From the NCBI RefSeq assembly GCF_900114585.1, contig NZ_FOTL01000001.1:1-64000 (forward strand): a stretch of DNA of 64,000 nt. Reading direction: 5' to 3'. This DNA comes from Methanobrevibacter olleyae (GTDB taxonomy: Archaea > Methanobacteriota > Methanobacteria > Methanobacteriales > Methanobacteriaceae). Below, piece after piece: positions 17,847-27,553 of the stretch (its first letter is position 1; every line of letters starts with the position of its first letter). Position numbers and translations under genes: made by a program. Below the pieces are notes generated by a model, which was given only the letters and a program-made list of their open reading frames with translations, had not been told where the DNA came from and did no database searches.

Positions 17847-19305
17847 CTGCGAATTTTTTTGCCATATTTTCCATAGAATAATCTTCAATATTAATATCTG
17901 AATTAAACTTAACTGTTCCGTTTTCAATAAATTCATTATACATGTTTAGTAAAACTTCTTTAGTTGATTCTAAATCAGAAACATGATACCCTACCTTTGT
18001 TTGATTGATTAAATCTTTTAAAGAACCTTCTTTATAACCAATAGATAAAACAGGTTTTTTTAATGCGAAGTATTCATAAATCTTACCTGGAATAAACATT
18101 TTTTCCTTTTCATTATCCCAAGATATTAATAAGAGAACATCACTATCCAATTGTCTTTTTAAAACTTCTTCATGAGATATTTTACCACCGATTTTAAGAA
18201 TATTTAAAAGATTGTATTGGCTAGCTATTTCTTCTAAGTTAGTACTATCCCCATAAAATTCAATAGAGAATTTAGAGGAATCTAATTTATATTCATCTTC
18301 TAATTGACGAATAGCTTTAAATAAATTACTAGGATCTCTTTTTCCACCATATAATGATCCCGCATAAATAAATTTTAGTTTATCTGAAGAAGAATTTGAA
18401 AAATTTGAATTAAGCAAATTATCTTTATTAACTAATAAATCATCTAAATATTTAAAATCATCTTCATCATAACCAGATAAAATTGGAACTATTTTATTAT
18501 TTGGATGTAAAGTTTTTAATGTTTTTGAAGCTAAATCTGTAGTAGTTGTTAAAATATCTGTATTTTCAAAGGTTTTTAACTCTAATCTCATCTCAAAATA
18601 CTTTCTTATAAAAGTATGTGAAACATAAGGATTTAAATTCCAAAGATCCCTCAAATCAGCTATCCAAAAAATATCATATTTATCTTTTAAACCTTTTGCA
18701 ACAGTGTGACATGTAATTGGCCATGAAGAACTTATAATCCCATAGATTTCTTCTTCTTCAATGATTTTAGAAGCCTCTTTAAATGCAGAATTATACCAAT
18801 ATTTCATAGCATCAGGATATGCAAAAACTTCACCAGCTATTGAAATAGCTTTAGAAACTATTGGATTAGAAAAAGATGTGGAATCTTTTAGTTTATCTTC
18901 CACATTACTATTTTTTAAATCTTCTTTAGATTCATATTTAAAATCATTTTTAAAATTATTATTATCACTATCACCATTACTATTACTATTACTATTACTA
19001 TTACTATTACTATTACTATTACTATTACTATTACTATTACTATTACTATTACTATTACTATTACTATTTGAGTCAATAGACAGTTTAAATTTATTTAAAA
19101 AATGAGCAAACATATCTTCATAATCGGTGTAAATGATTCTGCAATTTAAATCATTATTTTCTTTAGGAATAAAACCTAAATCTGGAACTATTATAATAGG
19201 TTCCCATCCAAATTGAGGTAAATATTTTGCTAATGCTCTTAAACGTTTAGAGGCAATCTCATTTACCTGATTGAAATAAAATGCTATTAAGATAACTTTT
19301 TTCAT
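17818..19305 (-). CDS. GT4-like glycosyltransferase with a long Ser-Asn repeat
   Basis: 495 residues. The N-terminus (residues 1-50) reads VILIAFYFNQVNEIASKRLR then KYLPQFGWEPIIIVPD, as in GT4 enzymes. The C-terminal half has KLKFIYAGSLYGGKRDPSNL, LLLISWDNE and IPGKIYEYFALKKPVLSIG, the nucleotide-sugar lobe. Between residues about 79 and 111 is a run of roughly 16 Ser-Asn dipeptides, followed by an acidic Asn-rich stretch; this insert is absent from ordinary family members. The ATG has GGTGGTT upstream. It heads the minus-strand glycan series followed by ubiA. Donor and acceptor are unknown. Confidence 0.78.
   Translation of the reverse strand: MKKVILIAFYFNQVNEIASKRLRALAKYLPQFGWEPIIIVPDLGFIPKENNDLNCRIIYTDYEDMFAHFLNKFKLSIDSNSNSNSNSNSNSNSNSNSNSNSNSNSNSNSNGDSDNNNFKNDFKYESKEDLKNSNVEDKLKDSTSFSNPIVSKAISIAGEVFAYPDAMKYWYNSAFKEASKIIEEEEIYGIISSSWPITCHTVAKGLKDKYDIFWIADLRDLWNLNPYVSHTFIRKYFEMRLELKTFENTDILTTTTDLASKTLKTLHPNNKIVPILSGYDEDDFKYLDDLLVNKDNLLNSNFSNSSSDKLKFIYAGSLYGGKRDPSNLFKAIRQLEDEYKLDSSKFSIEFYGDSTNLEEIASQYNLLNILKIGGKISHEEVLKRQLDSDVLLLISWDNEKEKMFIPGKIYEYFALKKPVLSIGYKEGSLKDLINQTKVGYHVSDLESTKEVLLNMYNEFIENGTVKFNSDINIEDYSMENMAKKFADLLNDFNNR
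18976..19068 (-). repeat. Hexanucleotide repeat (ATTACT)n, about 15.5 copies
   Basis: A perfect 6-base repeat spans about 93 bases inside the glycosyltransferase and encodes the Ser-Asn run. Copy changes would add or remove dipeptides in frame. Confidence 0.9.
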
Positions 19306-19637
19306 TTAACCACCAACTAAGAAAAACTTAGCTAAATTTATAAATCTTATTTGATATGTTTTAAAAAGATTTATATAAACAATAAATAATATATTAAAAT
19401 AATTATAAAATATATTTATACAACAATGTTTATATAAATTTTTAAAAATTATATTTTAAATAAAAAAAAAATATATTTAAAGTAAAAAAATTACATTTTA
19501 AGTAAAAAAAAAAAAAAAATATATTTAAATTAAAAATTACATTTTAAGTAAAAAATATATTTAAATATATTGATATAGATAACTTCTATAATATAACTTT
19601 TATAAAAATTTTTATTATTAAAATTACTGGTGAAAAT
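19306..19637. other. Divergent A/T spacer with poly-A containing repeats
   Basis: 332 bases between a minus-strand glycosyltransferase and ino1. From about 19450 to 19565 a unit of about 45 bases, AAATTACATTTTAAGTAAAA followed by an A run and ATATATTTAAA, occurs about three times. The ino1 promoter is probably in 19570-19615, where TATA-like sequences are dense. Confidence 0.5.
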
Positions 19638-20732
19638 ATGAGTAAAATTAAAATAGCCGTTGTAGGAATTGGAAACTGTGCAAGCTCACTTATACAAGGA
19701 ATTCATTATTATAAAGATAAAAACCCTAAAGATGCAATTGGTCTTATGCACTGGAAAATTGGTGAATGGGATCCAACAGATATTGAAGTAGTAGCTGCTT
19801 TTGATATTGATGAGCGAAAAGTAGGAAAAACTATTGATGAGGCTATTTTTGCAAAGCCTAATTGTACCACTATATTCCAAGCAGAAATCCCTAAAAGTGA
19901 TGTGAAAGTTTGTATGGGACCTGTTTTAGATGGTGTAAGTGAACATATGACTGATTTTGAAGATGATTATACATTTAAAGTAGCAGATTGCAAACCAGTT
20001 GATGTGGTTGAAACCTTAAAAGAAAGTGGTGCGGAAATATTACTCAGTTATTTACCAGTTGGTTCTGAAGAAGCTGCAAGGTTCTATGCACAATGTGCTT
20101 TAGATGCAGGAATTGCTTATATTAACTGTATGCCAGTATTTATTGTAAGTGATTCAGAATGGGATGCGAAATTCAGAGAAAAGGGACTTCCAACAGTTGG
20201 TGATGATATTAAAGCACAAATTGGTGCAACTATTACTCACAGAACTTTAAGTAATTTATTTAAAGAAAGAGGAGTTAAGTTAGACCACACCTATCAAATT
20301 AATACCGGCGGAAATACTGACTTTATGAATATGCTAAATAGAAAACGTTTAGACTCTAAAAAAGAATCTAAAACTGAAGCAGTTCAATCAGTACTTGCAG
20401 AAAGAATGAATCCTAATGACATTCACATTGGCCCAAGTGATTATGTACCATGGCAAAAAGATAACAAAGTTTGTTTCTTAAGAATGGAAGGTAGAACATT
20501 TGGTGATGTGCCAATGGAAATTGAACTTAGATTAAGTGTGGAAGATTCACCAAACTCCGCAGGATGTGTAATTGATGCAATCCGTTGTTGTAAATTAGGC
20601 TTAGAAAGAGGAATTGGTGGACAATTAACATCCATTTCATCCTATGTTATGAAACACCCTCCAATACAATTTAATGATGATGAAGCAGCAGCAAATGTTG
20701 AAGCATTCATTAATGGAGAAATAGAACGTTAA
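19638..20732 (+). CDS. ino1: myo-Inositol-1-phosphate synthase
   Basis: 364 residues, the short archaeal/actinobacterial form. The NAD-binding N-terminus is VVGIGNCASSLIQGI from about residue 8, and further family motifs are LSYLPVGSEEA, NCMPVFIVSD, GDDIKAQIGAT and NTGGNTDF. It converts glucose-6-phosphate to 1L-myo-inositol-1-phosphate in the cytosol, the head group precursor of archaetidylinositol lipids. GGTGA precedes the ATG by six bases. It stands alone, not in an operon. Confidence 0.93.
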   Translation: MSKIKIAVVGIGNCASSLIQGIHYYKDKNPKDAIGLMHWKIGEWDPTDIEVVAAFDIDERKVGKTIDEAIFAKPNCTTIFQAEIPKSDVKVCMGPVLDGVSEHMTDFEDDYTFKVADCKPVDVVETLKESGAEILLSYLPVGSEEAARFYAQCALDAGIAYINCMPVFIVSDSEWDAKFREKGLPTVGDDIKAQIGATITHRTLSNLFKERGVKLDHTYQINTGGNTDFMNMLNRKRLDSKKESKTEAVQSVLAERMNPNDIHIGPSDYVPWQKDNKVCFLRMEGRTFGDVPMEIELRLSVEDSPNSAGCVIDAIRCCKLGLERGIGGQLTSISSYVMKHPPIQFNDDEAAANVEAFINGEIER

Positions 20733-21214
20733 TTAGAATATTAAGAATTTATTTCTTAAGTTTTTAACTTTTCTACTTTTTAATATTTTAACTTTTTCAT
20801 GATTTTTCTTATATTTTAAGTTATCTTTCTATTATATTTAATTATCTTTCTATTATTCTTACTTTTCTTCTATTAGACTATTTTTAATAATTTAAAAATT
20901 ATTTAATCTTATTTTTATCATTAACTAAATTTATTTATCTATTAAAAAAATACTTAATCAAATCTGTTAAAAAAACACTTAATCAAATTAATAGAATTAG
21001 AATAAAATAGATAAGTATTATTAGTAGTTATAACAATAAATAGTAATATAATGTAAATTAATCTTATGTGTTTTATAAATGACATTATTTATAAAAATAA
21101 AAAAGTCATTTTTGTAAATTTTTTATAAATTTTTTATAAATCTTTTATAAATTTTTTTGAAATTTTTAAATCATATTTATTGAAAATATTTGAAAATTTT
21201 AGTGAGGTGTAAAG
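20733..21214. other. Intergenic spacer between ino1 and pycB
   Basis: 482 bases. The first 150 are T-rich on the plus strand with several TTTTTCTATTA-type runs, a good context for ino1 transcription end. The remainder is A/T-rich and ends with GTGAGGTGT, the pycB ribosome binding site. No gene or strong hairpin is seen. Confidence 0.4.
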
Positions 21215-22945
21215 ATGAAAGTAAAAATTACAGAGACCGCATTCAGAGATGCACACCAATCCCTTTTAGCAACTAGAATGAGAACTAGAGATATGCTGCC
21301 TATTGCTGAAGAAATGGATAAAGTTGGATATCATGCTATTGAAGCATGGGGTGGAGCTACCTTTGATACTTGTATAAGATTTCTAAACGAAGATCCATGG
21401 GAAAGATTAAGAATATTAAAAGAAAACTTTACTAAAACTCCATTACAAATGCTCCTTAGAGGTCAAAACCTATTAGGATACAAGCATTATGCTGATGACA
21501 TTGTAACTAAATTTGTAGAAAAATCCTATGAAAGTGGTATTGACATTTTTAGAATTTTTGATGCAATGAACGATACAAGGAATATGGAACAATCTATTAA
21601 AGTAGCTAAAGCACAGGGAGCCCATGTTCAAGGAACTATCAGTTACACTATTAGTCCAGTGCATACTGTAGACAAATTTGTGGAATTTGCTAAAGAACTT
21701 GAAGCTTTAGAATGTGACTCAATAGCTATTAAAGATATGGCAGGGTTAATTAATCCAGCAACTGTTTACGAGTTAGTTATAAGATTAAAAGAAGAAACTG
21801 ATTTATTAGTTAACTTACATTCACACTGTACCAGCGGTATTACTCCCATTAGTTATTATGCCGCTTGTCAAGCAGGAGTGGATATTTTAGATACTGCAAT
21901 TTCACCTATCGCTTGGGGTACTTCCCAACCTCCAACAGAAAGTATTGTAGCATCATTACAAGGTACTGAATATGACACTGGTCTTGATTTAAAAGCATTA
22001 AACCAAATTAAAAAATACTTCGAAAGTCTTAGAGAAAAATACGAAGGATACATAGATCCAATTAGTGAAAGAATTGATACTGATGTATTAATGTACCAAA
22101 TCCCTGGTGGAATGCTTTCTAACTTGATTTCACAATTAAAACAACAAAATGCATTAGACAGATACCAAGATGTATTAGAAGAAATGCCTCGTGTAAGAGA
22201 AGATATGGGATTCCCTCCTCTTGTAACTCCAACAAGCCAAATTGTTGGTATTCAAGCTGTAATGAATGTTATAAATGGAGAAAGATACAAAATCGTCTCT
22301 AACGAAGTTAAAGAATATATGAAAGGTAACTATGGACGTTCTCCAGCACCAATTAATCAAGAAATTGCTAAAAAAATCATTGGTGATGAAGAGCCTATTG
22401 AATGCAGACCTGCAGATTTAATAGAACCAGAATATGAAAAATTCAAAAAAGAAGGGGAAGAGTTAGGAATAATCAAAAAGGAAGAAGACATTCTTACTCT
22501 TGCAATGTTGCCTCCAGTTGCTAAACAGTTTTTAAAAGGTGAACTTGAAGAAGAACCATTCCCTGAGGCTCATAAAATTGGAGACTCTGGTGAAAGTGAT
22601 TTTGGAGCCATTCCAACCGAATACTCTGTAGAAGTTGATGGAGATGTTTTTGATGTTAAAATCATGCCTACCGGATACTTACAAATCGAAGCGAATAAGG
22701 ATGGAAACATAGGACCAATAACAGGTGCGCTTACTGCATCTATGCAGGGTATGGTACTTAAAATCAAAGTGAATACTGGAGATAAAATCCAAAAGGGCAC
22801 TGTAGTTGCAGTTCTTGAGGCTATGAAAATGGAAAACGATATCTATGCTGAAGAAGACGGTATTGTAGAACAAATCTTCATAGAGGAAGGAGATACTGTA
22901 AATGCAGGAGACAACTTAATGTTGATTAAGCCTTTAGAGGAATAA
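21215..22945 (+). CDS. pycB: Pyruvate carboxylase subunit B
   Basis: 576 residues. The N-terminal HMGL-like carboxyltransferase barrel opens ITETAFRDAHQSLLATRMRT; IFDAMNDTRN, KDMAGL and NLHSHCTSG follow. A conserved PYC/OADA domain comes next, then a C-terminal biotinyl domain with VLEAMKMEND, putting the biotin Lys at 538. With the separate ATP-dependent subunit A (not in this window) it makes oxaloacetate from pyruvate for the incomplete reductive TCA path of methanogens. Strong GAGGTG ribosome binding site. A terminator overlaps the stop codon. Confidence 0.93.
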   Translation: MKVKITETAFRDAHQSLLATRMRTRDMLPIAEEMDKVGYHAIEAWGGATFDTCIRFLNEDPWERLRILKENFTKTPLQMLLRGQNLLGYKHYADDIVTKFVEKSYESGIDIFRIFDAMNDTRNMEQSIKVAKAQGAHVQGTISYTISPVHTVDKFVEFAKELEALECDSIAIKDMAGLINPATVYELVIRLKEETDLLVNLHSHCTSGITPISYYAACQAGVDILDTAISPIAWGTSQPPTESIVASLQGTEYDTGLDLKALNQIKKYFESLREKYEGYIDPISERIDTDVLMYQIPGGMLSNLISQLKQQNALDRYQDVLEEMPRVREDMGFPPLVTPTSQIVGIQAVMNVINGERYKIVSNEVKEYMKGNYGRSPAPINQEIAKKIIGDEEPIECRPADLIEPEYEKFKKEGEELGIIKKEEDILTLAMLPPVAKQFLKGELEEEPFPEAHKIGDSGESDFGAIPTEYSVEVDGDVFDVKIMPTGYLQIEANKDGNIGPITGALTASMQGMVLKIKVNTGDKIQKGTVVAVLEAMKMENDIYAEEDGIVEQIFIEEGDTVNAGDNLMLIKPLEE

Positions 22946-22970
22946 TGGTAATCATTTTACCATTTTTTTA
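22944..22970 (+). terminator. pycB terminator
   Basis: AATGGTAA (22944-22951) pairs with TTACCATT (22957-22964) over a 5-base loop, followed by a long T run. The stem begins within the pycB stop codon. Confidence 0.7.
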
Positions 22971-23159
22971 TTTTTTTTATTTTATTAAAATATTTTCAAT
23001 CTCCCTACACCTTTTTAATCACTTAAAACCACTAAAACACAAATCGTTAATAAATTATTAGTTCCTTTCAATGAAATATTCAAGTTTAATAAAACTATTT
23101 CTTTAAATTTAAAATTAGAAAGAGCTGGAAAAAATAATAAAGAGAACTAAAATATAATA

Positions 23160-23768
23160 TTATCCATTTCCAATTCCTAAAAAGAAATAATCATAAGTAT
23201 TATCTAATGTATCTGGAGCCATCCAAGGATAAGTTTTAGCTAAATATTCTTTTATTTCATCACAACGTGTAATTACATCTGCTTTATTTGCAAATTTCTG
23301 AGATCTGAAATAATCATTTAAATCATCACTAATCTCACGAGATTCCTCATATAAGTACATTAAATGAGCTGTTGGAACATTAGGTAAAATATCATGAAGT
23401 ATTTCAACAGGAATTAAATCAAAATGATTAGCAATTGCAAAATTAAAAATCACATTTAGCAATAAATCTTTTGTATCAAGAACAAAACGCTTTTGAATAG
23501 AATCTGCTTGTTCTTTAGAAATTACTCCATCTTTTAAAGCTCTGTCTACATCTGTTTCAACAACTATCTGAAAAGATTGATTATATTTACCTTGTTTTAA
23601 TCGAATAGCAAATATGACCATAGAAATAATCGATAAAGAAGCACATATTAGAGAAATTATTTCTAATAAATCAGATTTAAGATAGAACTCATTATAAATC
23701 CATAAAACAATAGCTAACATGATAAAAAATCTTGAAATGAATGCTAAGTTTAAACTTGGAAGTTTCAT
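23160..23768 (-). CDS. Hypothetical membrane protein
   Basis: 202 residues, not recognised. The first 60 residues contain two hydrophobic helices (ISRFFIMLAIVLWIYNEF, then a stretch around IISLICASLSIISMVIFA). The rest is soluble and predicted mostly helical, with VDRALKDGVISKEQADSIQK, which looks like a short SHOCT-type helix pair (inference). The C-terminus ends in aromatic-rich DNTYDYFFLGIG. ATG 23768 follows GTGAAAAT. It is a single gene between pycB (convergent) and larC. Confidence 0.6.
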   Translation of the reverse strand: MKLPSLNLAFISRFFIMLAIVLWIYNEFYLKSDLLEIISLICASLSIISMVIFAIRLKQGKYNQSFQIVVETDVDRALKDGVISKEQADSIQKRFVLDTKDLLLNVIFNFAIANHFDLIPVEILHDILPNVPTAHLMYLYEESREISDDLNDYFRSQKFANKADVITRCDEIKEYLAKTYPWMAPDTLDNTYDYFFLGIGNG

Positions 23769-23801
23769 ATTTTCACATATAATAGTTATAATTAGTCCTA
23801 T

Positions 23802-23941
23802 TTATAAATTTGGTAAAAATTATTAAATCTTAATTAGGTTTATTTATAAATCTAGTAAAAATTATTAAATCTTAATTAGCTTTATTTATAAATCTAGTAA
23901 AAACTATTAAATCTTAATTAGCTTTATTTATAAATTTGATT
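23802..23941 (-). repeat. 42-base tandem repeat, about 3.3 copies
   Basis: The unit starts TTATAAATCTAGTAAAAATT and ends AATTAGCTTTAT. Copies differ at only a few bases. The array fills the gap between larC and the hypothetical membrane gene. Confidence 0.85.
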
Positions 23942-23961
23942 TATATAAAATTGATTATTTC

Positions 23962-25236
23962 CTACTGTCTATTATTCTCTAAAAAGTCACGAATCATTGT
24001 ATTTGCAACATCTCGAACTTCAATTAAAGGAATATCTTGTTCTACAGATATTCTACGTAAATCTTCATATTCTGCCCTATGGGAAATTATTTCATCACCA
24101 ATTAAACCTATTTTAAAGTTTATTGTATAAACATGATTCCCTACATTAATATCTAAAGGAACAAATTGCCTCTCAGCAACTCCCCTATGAGTATTTTCAG
24201 AAATTCTAATACCTAAAGTACCAGTCTCTTTAAATAAAATATTAACTAAATGATCAACTAAATTTGGCTTAGAAATAATCTTTATTAAATGCCCTGGCCT
24301 ATTTTTCTTCATAGTAATAGGAACCATAGAAACATCAGAAGCTCCTTCGATTAATAATAAATCAAACAAGAACCCTAATTCCTCTCCAGACATATGGTCA
24401 ATATTTGTTTCAATAACTGAAATTCTATGTTTTTCATTTGTCTCTTTTGACTTAATAACTCTTAATATATTTGGGAAATCAAAATCTTTTGAACCACAGC
24501 CATATGCAATTTCTTCAGGAGACAAGATCGGAGCAAATTCTAAAAATTCATCACAAAGTTCCATATATAAAGCACAGCCAGTAGGTGTTGCAAGTTCACT
24601 ATTTATAGGACCTCCAATACATTTAGCTTCTCCTTTTGAAAAGTCTCCAAATTCATCATCACTTAATCCTTTAAGAATATCTATAGTTGCAGGAGCTGGA
24701 ACTGGGATTATACCATGAGCAGTTTTAACTACTCCTCCACCTACTGCAATAGGAAGTCCAACTACCTTATCTTTATCCATACCTAAGTCATAATAAGCAC
24801 AAATAGAACCTAAAACATCCGCAACTGCATCTGCAGCCCCAACTTCATGAAAATGAACCTCTTCAAGAGTTTTACCATGAACTTTTGATTCAGAAATAGC
24901 TATTCTCTTAAATACCAATTTAGCCCTTTCAACCATTTCATCAGTTAAATTTTCAATATCTGCAAATTTTAAAAGGTCAATTTTTTCTATAAACTCTGGA
25001 AAATGAATGTGATGATTGTGTTCATGCTCTTCATTAATAGTTTTTACATTACAAAATGTAGCATCAATTCCAGCTTTATTTACTTTAGTTAAAGATACTT
25101 TCACCTCACCAAAGTCAATTGCTACATCTTCCATAAGATTTTTTATTTTTTCACCATCAGCTCCTAAATCTACTAGAGCTCCAATAATCATATTCCCAGA
25201 AATTCCTGCATTCTGAGGATCTATAATATAAGCCAT
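23962..25236 (-). CDS. larC: LarC family nickel-insertion protein
   Basis: 424 residues, full length for the family. Motifs include DPQNAGISGNMIIGALVDLG at the N-terminus, a His-rich stretch EEHEHNHHIH around residue 70, EEVHFHEVGAADAVADVLG, and GGGVVKTAHGIIPVPAPAT. In lactobacilli LarC inserts Ni into the pincer cofactor of lactate racemase. Many methanogens carry larC without a racemase, so here the client enzyme is unknown. ATG 25236 has AAGGAAG upstream. Neighbours do not suggest a pathway. Confidence 0.88.
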   Translation of the reverse strand: MAYIIDPQNAGISGNMIIGALVDLGADGEKIKNLMEDVAIDFGEVKVSLTKVNKAGIDATFCNVKTINEEHEHNHHIHFPEFIEKIDLLKFADIENLTDEMVERAKLVFKRIAISESKVHGKTLEEVHFHEVGAADAVADVLGSICAYYDLGMDKDKVVGLPIAVGGGVVKTAHGIIPVPAPATIDILKGLSDDEFGDFSKGEAKCIGGPINSELATPTGCALYMELCDEFLEFAPILSPEEIAYGCGSKDFDFPNILRVIKSKETNEKHRISVIETNIDHMSGEELGFLFDLLLIEGASDVSMVPITMKKNRPGHLIKIISKPNLVDHLVNILFKETGTLGIRISENTHRGVAERQFVPLDINVGNHVYTINFKIGLIGDEIISHRAEYEDLRRISVEQDIPLIEVRDVANTMIRDFLENNRQ

Positions 25237-25479
25237 AAAATTACTTCCTTAAGTTTTAAAAAATCATAATAAATATTAATAAAAATGAAAAGTTATTTAT
25301 ATTAAATTTTCTAATAATATCTGAACTAATATATATAATTACAATTAAATAATATTTGTTATAAAAATATATCTATTAAAATATTTTAATCGATTAAGAA
25401 TTATAAAAGTCAATTAGAAATAAAAATTCAAAAAAGATTAATATTGTATAATAATTAAAATTTAAAAAAGAGGAATCTG

Positions 25480-26682
25480 ATGGCTAAAAAAAATAAAAAC
25501 ATTAAAGAAATCAAAAGCATCAAAAATAAATTATTAAATGGGGAATTGATAAAAAATGAAGATGTTTTGTATATTAATAATCCAAATTATTTTTTAACAT
25601 TCAGCGATTTAGAAATTAGTGATGGAATCGATATAATTGAAAATATTATGGTTCTATCAGATGATTATATAAGCTTTAATAGGCAAAATGAAGATGAAAC
25701 ATTAACAGATGTTGAATTGATGGAAATTACTGAAGAGTATAAAGAAAATAAAGCTATTGATGGAGGGTATATTTGCCAAAGCTTTGATAAAATAGACTAT
25801 ATAATTAATTCTTACAATGACATAACTGTTATTACAGTAATTTCTAATGATCTTGAAGTTCAAGAATTCTTTAATGAATTAAAAGTAGTAAATAGTTGGA
25901 AAGGATTTAACAATGCAAAGGTTGATTTTGGACAAATAATCCTATTAAACCATGCATTTAGTCCAAAATTACTTATACAGCTTTATAAAACAGCTATTAA
26001 ACAAAAAACTAAATTCTTTGAATCTCTTCATCTGCCAATACATATAAACAATATTTTAAATAATGAAGATTTCTTAGTTATTGCATCCAATCTTCCAGAA
26101 GAAACTTTAAACCAAGATTATATTATGGAAATTGGTTTAGATATAACCAATATGGAATATGAAGATGATAATATAGATTTAGATGAATTTATTGAAAGAA
26201 TTGAAGATGCAGTTGTTATAAGCTGTGAAGATGCATTAGAAAAGATTAATTTAAAAATGGGAATATTAGATTATCTAGTTAGCAAAGGTATTCTTATTGG
26301 AGATTTAATTGAAGTGGGAACAAGCCTTTTAGAAGATGTAGAAGCAAGTGATGAATTAAAAGAAAAATTAGAAAACCAACTACTTAAATCAATAAGTGAT
26401 AGAAACATTAACGCTCTTTTAATGGGAGCTATTAGAATGGAAGAAGACATCCAAAAAGGAAGAGTTCGTGAAATAAGCTTAAATGAAAAACTAATTCATT
26501 TCTATCCAGATGAACTTATTGGTGCTACAATTGCTAATCAAATAGCTGGAACAAAAGCTATATTAAACTTTAGAAGATATTCTAAAAATAAACCTGGAAT
26601 ATTATATGGATTAGGACCAATTTTGTCAAATACTTTTGCTGGTTTAATTGCAGGCTCCATAACCAAGACACTTGAAGAATGA
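25480..26682 (+). CDS. cobZ: Probable CobZ/CbiS-like alpha-ribazole-phosphate phosphatase
   Basis: 400 residues. The C-terminal part (from about residue 250) resembles the PgpA-like CobZ phosphatase: YPDELIGATIANQIAGTKAI, FRRYSKNKPGILYGLGPI and AGLIAGSI. The first 200 residues contain NHAFSPKLL and resemble the adenosylcobinamide amidohydrolase (CbiZ) half of bifunctional CbiS, but weakly. CobZ removes the 5' phosphate from alpha-ribazole phosphate in the last steps of cobamide synthesis. cobS follows after a 34-base gap, which supports the call. ATG 25480 follows AGAGGA. Confidence 0.68.
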   Translation: MAKKNKNIKEIKSIKNKLLNGELIKNEDVLYINNPNYFLTFSDLEISDGIDIIENIMVLSDDYISFNRQNEDETLTDVELMEITEEYKENKAIDGGYICQSFDKIDYIINSYNDITVITVISNDLEVQEFFNELKVVNSWKGFNNAKVDFGQIILLNHAFSPKLLIQLYKTAIKQKTKFFESLHLPIHINNILNNEDFLVIASNLPEETLNQDYIMEIGLDITNMEYEDDNIDLDEFIERIEDAVVISCEDALEKINLKMGILDYLVSKGILIGDLIEVGTSLLEDVEASDELKEKLENQLLKSISDRNINALLMGAIRMEEDIQKGRVREISLNEKLIHFYPDELIGATIANQIAGTKAILNFRRYSKNKPGILYGLGPILSNTFAGLIAGSITKTLEE

Positions 26683-26716
26683 AATTATTAAATAATAGAT
26701 TGGCAGATTTGATGAT

Positions 26717-27553
26717 ATGAAAGAAAAGAACAATGATGATTATTTTGAAAAACAAAATCCTTCTATCCTACGTTCAATAGGGGGATTATTAACTTTTTCA
26801 ACAATCCTACCTTTAAATATTTACACAACAATTGATGAAATGGCAAAAATTACTTGGTTTTGGCCAATTATAAATGGAATTATAGGGCTAATAGCTACAA
26901 TTATTGCTTTTATATTAATAGAATACATACATTTTGATGCATTATTGATAGCCACCATAGTTTATGGATTTTTATTAATTATTAATGGATTTAACCATTT
27001 TGATGGGCTGATGGACTTTGGTGATGGGATAATGGTTCATGGAAGTCCTGAAAAAAAATTAAGTACTATGAAAGACCCTATGACTGGTGTTGGTGGAATA
27101 GTTAGTGGATTTATAGTAGGAACCATTACAATTGCATCATATTGTTCTCTGATTGATTATGCATATGCAATTAACTTAGATTTAATTTTATTAATTATAG
27201 TTGCAGAAATTTCTGCTAAAATAGGATTAACAACTTGTTGTATAAGTTCTAACCCATCAGAGGATGGGATTGGAAAATACTTCATTAAGTATATGAACTT
27301 TAAAAATTATGTTTTTGGATTAATTATTTCCTTTTTAATTTCTCTATTACTTAGTTCAACTATAGGATTCCAAATAGGTATTATGGGTATTATTGGTGGA
27401 GCATTTGGTGGTGCTTTAACTTCATTAATTGCAAACAAACATCTTAAAATTGCAAATGGAGATGTTCTTGGAACTTCTAATGAATTAGCTAGGCTTTTCT
27501 CATTACTAGCAATGTTAATTGTAATTTCAACAAGTTTTACTACCTTAATCTAA
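26717..27553 (+). CDS. cobS: Adenosylcobinamide-GDP ribazoletransferase CobS
   Basis: 278 residues, polytopic membrane protein. The active-site motif GFNHFDGLMDFGDGIMVHG is clear near residues 92-110, followed by KDPMTGVGG. Five to seven hydrophobic helices surround it. CobS joins AdoCbi-GDP to alpha-ribazole (or its phosphate) at the membrane to finish the cobamide needed by MtrA. It forms an operon with the upstream cobZ-like gene. A GATGAT motif overlaps the ATG region and probably serves as ribosome binding site. Confidence 0.9.
   Translation: MKEKNNDDYFEKQNPSILRSIGGLLTFSTILPLNIYTTIDEMAKITWFWPIINGIIGLIATIIAFILIEYIHFDALLIATIVYGFLLIINGFNHFDGLMDFGDGIMVHGSPEKKLSTMKDPMTGVGGIVSGFIVGTITIASYCSLIDYAYAINLDLILLIIVAEISAKIGLTTCCISSNPSEDGIGKYFIKYMNFKNYVFGLIISFLISLLLSSTIGFQIGIMGIIGGAFGGALTSLIANKHLKIANGDVLGTSNELARLFSLLAMLIVISTSFTTLI

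Noticed and set aside
18976-19068. Phase-variable on/off switch
   Set aside because: The unit is six bases, so copy changes keep the frame; only protein length would vary.
18761-19105. Leu-rich 114-codon plus-strand frame that looks like a membrane protein
   Set aside because: It is the antisense of the Ser-Asn hexamer repeat; the poly-Leu is an artefact of reading (ATTACT)n on the other strand.
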